NCBI GenBank assembly: GCA_012514785.1
Contig: JAAYZP010000510.1
Coordinates: forward strand, 1 to 10,221
Reading direction: 5' to 3'
Length of the DNA: 10,221 nt
Source: Propionibacterium sp.
GTDB lineage: Bacteria > Actinomycetota > Actinomycetes > Propionibacteriales > Propionibacteriaceae
The notes beneath the pieces were generated by a model. It did no database searches, had not been told where the DNA came from, and saw only the letters and a list, made by a program, of their open reading frames with translations. Shown in pieces: positions 1-5,616 of the stretch. The stretch's first letter is position 1. Every line of letters starts with the position of its first letter. The position numbers and the translations under genes are program-made.

Positions 1-276
1 AAGGAGGAGGGCACCACGACGACGCCGTTCGACATGGTGATGCTCAACGACCTCGACCGCTTCCACCTCGTGATGGACGTGATCGACCGGGTGCCGAGCC
101 TGGGGTCGAAGTACGCGAACCTGCGCCAGTACATGGCCGACGCGCGCACGTCGGCGCGGGCCTACTCCCGCGAGCACGGCGAGGATCCGGCGTCGATCGC
201 GAACTGGGCGTGGGCGGAGGATCCGACGCAGGAGGAGCAGACGGCGACGTCCTCAACCGGCGGCGACAACGAGTGA
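1..276 (+). CDS. xfp: Phosphoketolase (xylulose-5-phosphate/fructose-6-phosphate), C-terminal fragment
   Basis: This is the last 91 residues of a phosphoketolase; the rest lies left of the window. The enzyme is cytoplasmic and thiamine-diphosphate dependent. It splits xylulose-5-P (and often fructose-6-P) with phosphate into acetyl-phosphate and an aldose phosphate. The frame is open from base 1 and ends in TGA at 274-276. The family's hallmark C-terminal block is visible: TTTPFDMVMLNDLDRFHLVM near residues 5-24, then IDRVPSLGSKYANLRQYM, then ARAYSREHGEDP. The thiamine-binding and catalytic parts are not in view, so activity and substrate preference cannot be judged. The tail after the last conserved block is short and rich in Glu, Thr and Ser, which is common for actinobacterial members. 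It converges on the toxin gene, with a 52-bp imperfect palindrome between them. Assignment by recognition of the C-terminal block; family call is secure. Confidence 0.93.
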   Translation, partial: KEEGTTTTPFDMVMLNDLDRFHLVMDVIDRVPSLGSKYANLRQYMADARTSARAYSREHGEDPASIANWAWAEDPTQEEQTATSSTGGDNE

Positions 277-277
277 G

Positions 278-348
278 CCCCGGAAGTTGATCAGACCCGG
301 ATCTTGAACCGTAGTCGGTACAACTTTCGGGTCTGATCACCCCGGAAG
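278..348. repeat. 52-bp imperfect palindrome flanked by a 9-bp direct repeat (bidirectional terminator or small inserted element)
   Basis: A perfect 12-bp inverted repeat, TGATCAGACCCG (288-299) and CGGGTCTGATCA (328-339), closes a 28-nt interior that is itself partly self-complementary. TTG at 304-306 pairs with CAA at 321-323, and ACCG at 308-311 pairs with CGGT at 316-319 around the loop TAGT. All pairs share one symmetry axis. CCCCGGAAG occurs at 278-286, just left of the palindrome, and again at 340-348, just right of it. It lies between the convergent stops of phosphoketolase and the toxin, so a two-way transcription terminator is the simplest reading, although there is no T-run. The flanking direct repeat would also suit a target-site duplication around a tiny non-coding element. 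The sequence alone does not decide between these. Confidence 0.7.
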
Positions 349-350
349 GC

Positions 351-689
351 TCAGAGCGACAGGAAGTCCCGGAGCCAGAGGTCCACTTCGCGCATCGTCG
401 CGGCGTCGACCCGCCCGATGATGCCGTGGATCCGGGAGCGGGAGATCGTGCGCGGTTGCTCCGTCATCGCGAACGTCGGCCGCGAGAACTCCGGACCGCG
501 GAGTCGGACGTGGTTCGGCCAGCCCCGGTCCACGGTGGTCGCAGGCAGGATGACGGCCAGCGTGTCGGCCTGCTCCAAGTACAGGTCGCTCGCGACGACG
601 AGCGCTGGGCGTCGACCAGCCTGTTCTCGTCCAAGGGCGGGGTCGAGGTCGACCCAGAGGGCCATCCCGCGCCGGAGCTCATTCGTCAC
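351..689 (-). CDS. mazF: MazF/PemK-type toxin (mRNA endoribonuclease)
   Basis: A 112-residue protein of the usual MazF length. MazF toxins are sequence-specific endoribonucleases that cleave mRNA when the partner antitoxin is degraded. Family motifs seen: RRGMALWVDLDPALGREQAG at residues 6-25, followed by RRPALVV (26-32), where the Arg-Pro after G25 marks the active-site loop; T51/T52 in the second conserved strand; and the block MTEQPRTISRSR (75-86). The start is a GTG at 687-689. It overlaps the end of the antitoxin (TGA at 679-681) by 11 bases, so translation is probably coupled; I see no convincing ribosome site of its own. An in-frame ATG eight codons later would delete the conserved first strand. 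The pair forms a type II toxin-antitoxin module. The cleavage motif cannot be told from sequence. No residue of the usual active site looks lost, so the toxin is probably functional. Confidence 0.9.
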   Translation of the reverse strand: MTNELRRGMALWVDLDPALGREQAGRRPALVVASDLYLEQADTLAVILPATTVDRGWPNHVRLRGPEFSRPTFAMTEQPRTISRSRIHGIIGRVDAATMREVDLWLRDFLSL

Positions 690-906
690 GGAGGCCGTCC
701 GTCAGGGCCACGTCCCACTCCGCCAACTCATCCCAATAGTCCTCGCCGGCGCCGCGGAACGCGCGCCCGAACTCCTCCATCCGGGTGCGCCGCTCGTAGC
801 CGTCGAGCAGCTTCTCGATCAGGCCCGCCGCGCTGAGGTCTCGCTCCTTGGCTTGCGCGTTGATGCGGTCGCGCAGCTCCACCGGGACTTTGATCGTCGT
901 CTTCAC
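679..906 (-). CDS. Antitoxin of the MazF pair, ribbon-helix-helix type
   Basis: A 75-residue protein directly upstream of, and overlapping, the toxin gene. The N-terminus VKTTIKVPVELRDRINAQ, then AKERDLSAAGLIEKLLDGYE, reads as a ribbon-helix-helix DNA-binding fold: a short beta strand with alternating Thr/Ile/Val and two helices. The acidic, Trp-containing C-terminus (EEFGRAFRGAGEDYWDELAEWDVALTDGLRDE, about residues 44-75) is the expected toxin-neutralising tail. The frame stays open far upstream through the M20 gene in another frame, but homology-like content begins only at the GTG at 904-906. A GTG two codons earlier (912) is an alternative. A -10-like TATACT ends 7 nt before the 906 GTG, which fits leaderless translation. 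Antitoxins of this kind normally repress their own promoter, and palindromic TATAC motifs lie just upstream. No antitoxin family name is assigned. Confidence 0.85.
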   Translation of the reverse strand: MKTTIKVPVELRDRINAQAKERDLSAAGLIEKLLDGYERRTRMEEFGRAFRGAGEDYWDELAEWDVALTDGLRDE

Positions 907-935
907 GCCCACCAGTATACGCCTTGGTATACCAA
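904..935 (-). promoter_or_regulatory. Promoter and candidate autoregulatory operator of the toxin-antitoxin pair
   Basis: On the minus strand TATACT (bases 919 to 914) matches an actinobacterial -10 (TANNNT). Seven nucleotides separate it from the GTG start, so transcription would begin at or next to the start codon. Just upstream is a perfect 12-bp palindrome, TTGGTATACCAA (924-935). Its GTATAC core recurs at 915-920 over the -10, with centres 12 bp apart. Repeated short palindromes over a promoter are typical operators for ribbon-helix-helix antitoxins; binding here is inferred. No clear -35 is visible. Confidence 0.6.
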
Positions 936-938
936 CGC

Positions 939-2126
939 CTACCCCGCGAGGTGGGCGAGCGCGGCGACGACGGCGGCCTCGGTGCCCGTGCGCAGGGTGG
1001 GCTGCATCGTCGGGGCAAAAGCGGGATTGTGGTTGGCGACGACGCGCTGGTCCGGCGCGAAACCCCCCAGCCCCCAGTACGCGTAGGGCGCGCCCCAGGC
1101 GTCGGGGATGCGACTGAAATCCTCGCTGGCGGGCACCGGCTCCATCCGCTGCACGCGGTCCTCGCCGAAGTGGCGGGCGAAGGCCTCGCTGATCCTCGAC
1201 GTCGTGGCCTCGTCGTTGTCGGTGAGGGGGAACTGGTCGTAGTACTCGAACACGGGCGGGTTGGGCGACCCCGCCGTCGCGCACTCGCCGCGCACGATGC
1301 GCTCGATCGCATCCAGAACCGTGATTCGCACCGAGTCCGCGTAGGTGCGCACGTTGACCAGCAGCTCGGCGGTGTCGGGGATGATGTTGCTCTTCGTGCC
1401 GGCGCGGATGCTGCCGACGGTGACCACCCCGAAGTCGCCGGGCGCGATCTCGCGCGCGACGACGGTCTGGAGCCGCATGACGATCGAGCTGGCGAGCACG
1501 ACGGGGTCGACGCCGAGGTGCGGCATCGCGCCGTGCGAACCGTCGCCGAAGACGGTGATGCGGATGGAGTCGCCGGCGGAGAGCACGGGGCCGGGCGCGG
1601 TGGCGACGGTGCCGGCCTCGCCGCTGAGCACATGCTGGCCGAGCGCGACGGCGGGCGCGGGGACGAGGTCGGTGAGGCCGTCGTCGAGCATCGACGCTGC
1701 GCCCGCGGCCGTCTCCTCGCCGGGCTGGAAGAGCGCGACGTAGGTGCCGGCCCAAGGCGCGTTGGACTCGGCAAGCAGCCGGGCAGCGCCCAGCGCGCAC
1801 GCGACGTGCACGTCGTGGCCGCACGCGTGCATCACGCCGGGCGCCGCGGAGGCGTAGGCCAAGCCCGTAGCCTCCTGGACTGGCAGCGCGTCCATGTCGG
1901 CGCGGAACAGCACCGTCGGGCCCTCCCCGCGGGCGAGCGTGCCGACGACGCCGCCCCCGATGCGCTGCACCTCGTAACCCCACTCGGCCAGGTGGTGCGC
2001 GACGACGTCGCACGTGCGCCGCTCCTCCATCGACAGTTCGGGATGGCGGTGCAGGTCCCGGTACAGGTCCTCCTGCCAGCGCTCGATCCGGTCGTAGCCC
2101 GCCAGCACGCTCTGCGCCAGTGTCAC
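939..2126 (-). CDS. M20-family amidohydrolase (hippurate/N-acyl-amino-acid hydrolase-like)
   Basis: A 395-residue zinc-dependent amidohydrolase of normal length for the M20D (AmhX/hippuricase/IAA-amino-acid hydrolase) group. It probably hydrolyses an N-acyl amino acid in the cytoplasm; the actual substrate is unknown. Metal and catalytic motifs are in order: DLHRHPELS (24-32), RADMDALP (76-82), HACGHDVH (100-107, with the Cys-Gly-His-Asp metal site), the general-base pair E137-E138 in FQPGEET, H165 in GQHVL, SHGAMPH (197-203), the late SEDF (334-337), and H366 in NHNPAF. No signal peptide is seen. The start is GTG at 2124-2126, with AGGAG ending 6 nt upstream; that site overlaps the region just after the glycosylase stop. 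It is the last gene of a three-gene unit, with only 9 bases between it and the gene before. Nothing appears truncated. Confidence 0.9.
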   Translation of the reverse strand: MTLAQSVLAGYDRIERWQEDLYRDLHRHPELSMEERRTCDVVAHHLAEWGYEVQRIGGGVVGTLARGEGPTVLFRADMDALPVQEATGLAYASAAPGVMHACGHDVHVACALGAARLLAESNAPWAGTYVALFQPGEETAAGAASMLDDGLTDLVPAPAVALGQHVLSGEAGTVATAPGPVLSAGDSIRITVFGDGSHGAMPHLGVDPVVLASSIVMRLQTVVAREIAPGDFGVVTVGSIRAGTKSNIIPDTAELLVNVRTYADSVRITVLDAIERIVRGECATAGSPNPPVFEYYDQFPLTDNDEATTSRISEAFARHFGEDRVQRMEPVPASEDFSRIPDAWGAPYAYWGLGGFAPDQRVVANHNPAFAPTMQPTLRTGTEAAVVAALAHLAG

Positions 2127-2135
2127 CCTCGGCTC

Positions 2136-2591
2136 CTAGATGGTCGGTTGCGGTTGCGGAAGAACACCACGTTCCCAGTCCTCGACGTCGCCGTCAACGC
2201 GGCGGAACAGCGGATGCGGCTTCGGCTCCCTGTGCTGCACGCGCGCGTGCACGTCGGGGCTGCGTGCGGCCAGCTTCGCCAGCAGGTGCCGCCACTCGAA
2301 CCGGAGTTGCCCGGCGGTGACGTCGATGGGGGCCGCGGCGCGCGGGACATCGACGATGCGGGTCCGGTCGAAGCGGTAGCCGCGATCGTCGGCGGCGTCC
2401 GCGATGCCGTCGAGGAACGAGGCGATGGCCGCGACAGGCTCAGGGTGCGCGCGGAAGCGCTGCAACTGCGGATGGTTGCGGTAGCCGCGGGTCTCGCCGC
2501 GCAGCACCTTCTGCGCCAGCAGGGCCTCCCGCCAGGCGGCGGTGAGGCCCTGCCTGTCGAGCAGTCCGGGGTCGAGTGACCACAGGCGCAT
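2136..2591 (-). CDS. Pyrimidine-dimer DNA glycosylase family protein (Pyr_excise)
   Basis: A 151-residue protein that I recognise as the bacterial Pyr_excise family, related to T4 endonuclease V. Such enzymes start repair of UV-induced cyclobutane dimers by cleaving the glycosidic bond and then the backbone. The family's N-terminal signature is clear: MRLWSLDPGLLDRQGLTAAW then REALLAQKVLRGETRGY, then HPQLQRFRAHPEP at about 40-52. The central block LRFEWRHLLAKLAARSPDV (about 96-114) and the C-terminal HPLFRRVDGDVEDWERG are also typical. The start is ATG at 2589-2591, six bases after the upstream gene's stop, and the gene ends 9 bases before the amidohydrolase start, so it is co-transcribed with two metabolic enzymes. 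That pairing of DNA repair with metabolism is unusual. Enzymatic activity has been shown for only some relatives, so function is inferred from family. Confidence 0.82.
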   Translation of the reverse strand: MRLWSLDPGLLDRQGLTAAWREALLAQKVLRGETRGYRNHPQLQRFRAHPEPVAAIASFLDGIADAADDRGYRFDRTRIVDVPRAAAPIDVTAGQLRFEWRHLLAKLAARSPDVHARVQHREPKPHPLFRRVDGDVEDWERGVLPQPQPTI

Positions 2592-2597
2592 CGGGGC

Positions 2598-3365
2598 TCA
2601 GACGGCCCAGAGGGCGAGCTGCTTGGCCGAGACCTCGCCCAGCCACTTCTGCCACAGCGGCCCGAACGTGACCCGGCGCACGCCGAGCTGCTTGAGCGCC
2701 GCGAGGTCGCCGGCGCCGTGGCCGTCGACGGGGTGGAAGGTGACGTTGACGGGGATCTTCACGGCCTCGACGAGGCGGGTGACCTGGTCGGCGGTGGTGA
2801 GCCCCACGGGGTAGACGGCCCGGGCGCCGGCCTCCTCCATCATCTGCATGCGCGCCGCCGCCTCGGCGAGCGGGTCCTTGTACACCTTGGGGCCGAGTTT
2901 GACGGCGTCGGTGCGGCCGTTGATCACGAACTGCACGCCCGCTTCGTCGGCAGCCGCACGCGCCGCGGCGATGTAGTCGGCGTGCTCCTTGCGCTCCCGG
3001 ACCCGCTTGCCCTGCGAGTGGACGACGTCCTCGATGTTGGCCCCCACAGCGCCGACGTCGATGACGCGACGGATGAGATCGTCGGGGTCGAGGCCGTAGC
3101 CGGACTCGACGTCGACGCTGACGGGCACGTCGACGGTGCGCACGATGTGCTTGACGACCGCGAGGTAGTCCCAGAAATCCATGTTCTCGCCGTCGGCGCT
3201 GCCGATGGCGTCGGCCACGGGGTGGCTGCCCACGGTCAGTGACTCGAAACCGGCATCGACGGCGACGCGTGCGCTCCACGTGTCCCACACCGTCGGCATG
3301 ACGAGCGTGCCCCCGGATTCGTGCGCCTCGGCGAGCTGTTTGGCGAGCTCAGTTGCTTTCGACAT
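2598..3365 (-). CDS. Isocitrate lyase/PEP phosphonomutase superfamily enzyme
   Basis: A 255-residue single-domain (beta/alpha)8-barrel enzyme of the PEP mutase/isocitrate lyase superfamily, whose members make or break C-C or P-C bonds in 2-oxoacids with Mg2+. Seen motifs: VWDTWSAR with D28, the substrate-binding segment VGSHPVADAIG (45-55), metal-ligand positions SVDVESGYG (D85, E87), NIEDVVHS (E112, D113) and INGRTDA (149-154). The catalytic Lys-Lys-Cys-Gly-His of true isocitrate and methylisocitrate lyases is absent; the aligned stretch reads HSQGKRVRERK (116-126). It is therefore neither AceA nor PrpB, and more likely an uncharacterised lyase, decarboxylase or mutase relative. The start ATG at 3363-3365 has a strong AGGAGG (3371-3376) five bases upstream; the open frame runs further upstream but without family content. 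First gene of the unit 3365-939. Confidence 0.85.
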   Translation of the reverse strand: MSKATELAKQLAEAHESGGTLVMPTVWDTWSARVAVDAGFESLTVGSHPVADAIGSADGENMDFWDYLAVVKHIVRTVDVPVSVDVESGYGLDPDDLIRRVIDVGAVGANIEDVVHSQGKRVRERKEHADYIAAARAAADEAGVQFVINGRTDAVKLGPKVYKDPLAEAAARMQMMEEAGARAVYPVGLTTADQVTRLVEAVKIPVNVTFHPVDGHGAGDLAALKQLGVRRVTFGPLWQKWLGEVSAKQLALWAV

Positions 3366-3380
3366 CGCATCCTCCTGAAG

Positions 3381-3420
3381 TTGGTGCCCCAAATCTACGT
3401 GCCCGGTGGGCCGACACCAA
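3381..3420 (-). promoter_or_regulatory. Candidate promoter of the 3365-939 operon with flanking inverted hexamers
   Basis: On the minus strand TTGGTG (3420 to 3415) and TAGATT (3397 to 3392) are spaced 17 bp, a good housekeeping sigma spacing, and would start transcription around 3385, about 20 nt before the ATG. The hexamer TTGGTG also occurs on the plus strand at 3381-3386, so the promoter is bracketed by an inverted repeat (TTGGTG / CACCAA) with a 28-bp interior. This could hold a repressor pair, but that is speculative. Confidence 0.5.
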
Positions 3421-3458
3421 TGATTCCGGAGAAGTGGGCCAACGGGCCTGCGTGCAGC

Positions 3459-3525
3459 CTGTGGACAAAATTCTCGAGTTCTGGCGAAGTTCTCCACAGT
3501 GGCCCCGTGGCCCTTCCGCGGGGCC
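3459..3525. promoter_or_regulatory. Inverted DnaA-box-like motifs and adjacent stem-loop in the divergent intergenic region
   Basis: The 183-bp gap between the divergent genes at 3365 and 3549 holds a candidate promoter for the minus-strand operon plus these elements. CTGTGGA (3459-3465) and TCCACAG (3493-3499) form a 7-bp inverted repeat. Read in the right orientation they give TTGTCCACA (3468 to 3460, minus) and TTCTCCACA (3490-3498, plus), both close to actinobacterial DnaA boxes. AGTTCT is repeated directly at 3477-3482 and 3488-3493. Next comes a perfect GC stem, GGCCCCG (3501-3507) with CGGGGCC (3519-3525), loop 11 nt. Role unknown. Confidence 0.45.
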
Positions 3526-3548
3526 TCCCCCGCGACGAGACTCGGGGC

Positions 3549-3971
3549 ATGAGTTTCGAAGATCTCCCCGAGAAGTGGGACCACCTGCCCCTGACCGATC
3601 CGCGCTTGGCCGCCGACGTCGTCGACCTCTTCCTCAGCAACAGCGACCGCTTGGAGGACTCCCTGCTGATCCTGATGCTCGACGACGCCCACCGCCTGCT
3701 CCAGCCCGCCGTGATGGGCGGGGTGCCGTGGCGGTGCACGACGCTGGAGCGGCAGCGGACGCTGGAATCCCTGGCCGACCTCCCTGTGCCGGCGATGCTG
3801 CTCGCTTTCTCGTCGCCGTACCCGTTGCCCGCGGACGTGCTGTGGCGGTGGCGACGCGACGTCGCCCGGCTCTGCGCCGACGGCGGCCCCGAGGTCACGG
3901 AGGTGTTCGCCGTCACCCCGTCGAGCGTCGTCCGGTGCCCGGGCGCGGCCCCGCCCGCGGTCGCCTCCTGA
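3549..3971 (+). CDS. Hypothetical protein, 140 residues, family not recognised
   Basis: I do not recognise this protein with confidence. It is soluble, without signal peptide or membrane segment. The N-terminal half looks like a small alpha/beta unit: DPRLAADVVDLFLSNSDR (17-34), then a hydrophobic strand LLILMLDDAHRLLQPAVM (39-56). The second half has PAMLLAFSSPYPLPADVLWR (81-100) and a final strand VTEVFAVTPSSVVRC (116-130), with a Pro/Ala-rich tail. The alternation of strands suggests a regulator- or ligand-type fold, but that is only an impression. The start ATG at 3549-3551 is chosen because the frame upstream (open to 3321) runs antisense through the next operon's start and regulatory region and has no protein-like character. 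A weak GACT/GGGG precedes it, with no good ribosome site. The lipoprotein follows 40 bases later on the same strand, apparently with its own promoter. Confidence 0.7.
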   Translation: MSFEDLPEKWDHLPLTDPRLAADVVDLFLSNSDRLEDSLLILMLDDAHRLLQPAVMGGVPWRCTTLERQRTLESLADLPVPAMLLAFSSPYPLPADVLWRWRRDVARLCADGGPEVTEVFAVTPSSVVRCPGAAPPAVAS

Positions 3972-3998
3972 GTGGCTGGCGCTGGACCTGTCGGTCCG

Positions 3999-4004
3999 TA
4001 GGCT
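3999..4004 (+). promoter_or_regulatory. Candidate -10 of the lipoprotein gene (leaderless)
   Basis: TAGGCT (3999-4004) fits TANNNT and ends 7 nt before the ATG at 4012. The bases between it and the start contain no Shine-Dalgarno sequence, which is the usual picture for a leaderless actinobacterial mRNA. No convincing -35 is seen. Confidence 0.45.
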
Positions 4005-4011
4005 CGCCACC

Positions 4012-4764
4012 ATGCGATCTCCCGGTTCCCGGTTCACTCCCCTCGCCCTGACAGCCCTGGTGGTCCTCGCGGGCTGCGCCTCCGACGAACCGGGGGCCGG
4101 CGACGACCCCGTTGTCGACGCCTCCACTCCGGCCGGCGTCGAGACTGCCACGCCGGTGCCCTCCGAGGAGCCGTCGGTGGAGCCGGAGGAGGCCACCGAT
4201 GCTCCCGTCCCGACCGATGAGGAGGCCGCGTCCGACGACCCGGAAGACGCCGGCCAGGGCGACGCCGATCCCGACCTCATCGACGGCGTGCGTACGAACG
4301 ACTTCAACCGGCTCCCCCAGCAGCTGGGCGCCCTGGAACGGATCTCATCGCAGACCGATCCGCAGACGCACGTCGCCGTTCTCGAGTACATGGCCCCCGA
4401 CCAGAGCGCGAGGAGCCAGGTGCGGATCGTGCTACCGACGAACGCCGACGGCAGCGCGTCGCCGGTGACCTCGGATTCGCACGACGAGTTCGTGGTGGGT
4501 TACGACTCCATGATCGACGCGTTCGAGGGCCAGGGCCACGACGTGATCGAACGGACGGCCTCCACCCCGAGCCACGAGTGGTGGTGCGCGGAGGCACTCG
4601 AGACGCAGAACGGCGTCGACCACGCGCTGTGCCAGAGCTTCGCGCACGGTCGTCTGGTGGAGGTGCAGCATCTGTCGGTGGCGGAGGCCGACGCCGCGGC
4701 GCGGAACGATCGCGTGGACGAACTGCTCGCAGACCTGTCCCAGGGCCTCGTCGGGCTGGCCTGA
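4012..4764 (+). CDS. Putative secreted lipoprotein with acidic Pro-rich linker
   Basis: A 250-residue predicted lipoprotein. The N-terminus has a short basic part (MRSPGSR), a hydrophobic stretch (about 10-20) and a lipobox LAGC with the lipidated Cys at 22, so the mature protein should be anchored to the outer face of the membrane. Residues 23-90 form a low-complexity linker rich in Asp, Glu, Pro, Ser and Thr, typical of a spacer through the cell wall. The folded part (about 91-250) carries DFNRLPQQLGALERI, then THVAVLEYMAPD, SQVRIVLPTN, and HEWWCAEALE; Cys192 and Cys207 could form a disulfide. I do not recognise a known domain, and no enzymatic motif is visible. It ends in TGA (4762-4764), 12 bases from the convergent SDR stop. 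Function unknown; a surface-exposed sensor or binding protein is possible but unsupported. Confidence 0.85.
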   Translation: MRSPGSRFTPLALTALVVLAGCASDEPGAGDDPVVDASTPAGVETATPVPSEEPSVEPEEATDAPVPTDEEAASDDPEDAGQGDADPDLIDGVRTNDFNRLPQQLGALERISSQTDPQTHVAVLEYMAPDQSARSQVRIVLPTNADGSASPVTSDSHDEFVVGYDSMIDAFEGQGHDVIERTASTPSHEWWCAEALETQNGVDHALCQSFAHGRLVEVQHLSVAEADAAARNDRVDELLADLSQGLVGLA

Positions 4765-4776
4765 GACCGGTCCCGA

Positions 4777-5616
4777 TTAGAGGAACACGTCCGGGTACAG
4801 CGCCTCGTCGGGGGTGCCCGGCACGGCCGCGTACCCCGAGAGGTCGGTGATCCCCGCTTCCGCGAGCACGTCCTCGACGATCAGGCTCCGGCCCGTCAGC
4901 TCACCGCTCGGGCGGGCCAGCACGAGGTGGGCCGCGTCGGCGTAGATCTGCGGCGTGCGGCTCGCGGCCATGAGCCGCCGACCGTCGGGCAGGTGCTCGA
5001 TCGCGGCGGTGGCGATCGTCGTCGCGGGCCAGAGCGTGTTGGCGGCGATCCCGTCGCGCGCGAACTCGGCCGCGAGCCCGAGCGTGGCGAGCGTCATCCC
5101 GTACTTCGCCAGCATGTAGCCGGGGAAGGCGCCCAACCACTTGGGGTCGAGGTTGATCGGCGGGGAGAGCGACAGGATGTGCGGGTTGTCGCTCGCGCGC
5201 AGCGCCGGGACCGCGGCGCGGGAGAGCTGGAACGTGCCGCGGGTGTTGACGTCGGCCATGAGGTCGTAACGCTTGGAACCGAGCTCGAGGCTGCCCGTGA
5301 GGTCGATGACGCTGGCGTTGTTCACGACGATGTCGATCCCGCCGAACGCGTCGAGCGTGCCGCGCACGGCGCGCTCGATGTCGTCGTCGTCGCGGACATC
5401 GCCGACGATGGGCAGCGCCTGCCCGCCCGCCGCCCGGATCTGCTCGGCGGCGGTGTGGACGGTGCCGTCGAGCTTGGGGTGAGGGGTGTCAGTCTTCGCG
5501 AGCAGTGCGACGTTGGCGCCGTCGGCGGCGGCGCGCAGTGCGATCGCGAGGCCGATGCCGCGGCTACCGCCCGAGAGCAGCATCGTCCGGCCCGCCAGTG
5601 CCCCACCCCCGCTCAT
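4777..5616 (-). CDS. Short-chain dehydrogenase/reductase, HSDL2-like
   Basis: A 279-residue NAD(P)-dependent oxidoreductase of the classical SDR fold. The cofactor loop reads LLSGGSRGIGLAIA (13-26; G16, G20, G22), followed by GDVRDDDDI (72-80), NNAS (99-102), N124 in DVNTRGTF, the LSLSPP segment (149-153) and the active-site Tyr-x-x-x-Lys, Y167 and K171 in PGYMLAK. SPP before the active-site Tyr, and LWPATTIATAAI (195-206), recall the HSDL2/peroxisomal-like SDR group, of which the SCP2 sterol-carrier domain is absent here. Substrate is unknown; a hydroxyacyl or carbonyl compound is a reasonable guess given the neighbour. The ATG (5614-5616) overlaps the stop of the crotonase gene by 4 bases (ATGA), so the two are translationally coupled. 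I infer a small acyl-CoA or lipid-oxidation unit. No sign of truncation. Confidence 0.88.
   Translation of the reverse strand: MSGGGALAGRTMLLSGGSRGIGLAIALRAAADGANVALLAKTDTPHPKLDGTVHTAAEQIRAAGGQALPIVGDVRDDDDIERAVRGTLDAFGGIDIVVNNASVIDLTGSLELGSKRYDLMADVNTRGTFQLSRAAVPALRASDNPHILSLSPPINLDPKWLGAFPGYMLAKYGMTLATLGLAAEFARDGIAANTLWPATTIATAAIEHLPDGRRLMAASRTPQIYADAAHLVLARPSGELTGRSLIVEDVLAEAGITDLSGYAAVPGTPDEALYPDVFL

Noticed and set aside
679..2013. Antitoxin frame extended upstream through the amidohydrolase gene
   Set aside because: Only the last 75 residues have protein character; the rest is Arg/Ala-rich shadow sequence of the M20 gene.
924..2579. A 551-codon open frame on the plus strand antisense to the amidohydrolase and glycosylase
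   Set aside because: Low-complexity Arg/Gly/Val/Ala-rich translation with no recognisable domain; both antisense genes have clear family motifs and ribosome sites.
3366..3548. Replication origin suggested by DnaA-box-like motifs
   Set aside because: Only two imperfectly related boxes, no AT-rich unwinding region and no dnaA, dnaN or related genes nearby; recorded as a curiosity only.
3366..4391. N-terminal extension of the isocitrate-lyase-family gene through the lipoprotein and hypothetical gene
   Set aside because: The extension is antisense to two better-supported genes and has no family content; AGGAGG five bases before the ATG at 3365 fixes the start.
4765..4772. GACCGGTC palindrome between convergent lipoprotein and SDR stops as a terminator
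   Set aside because: Eight bases without a loop or T-run is too short to be a hairpin terminator in such GC-rich DNA.
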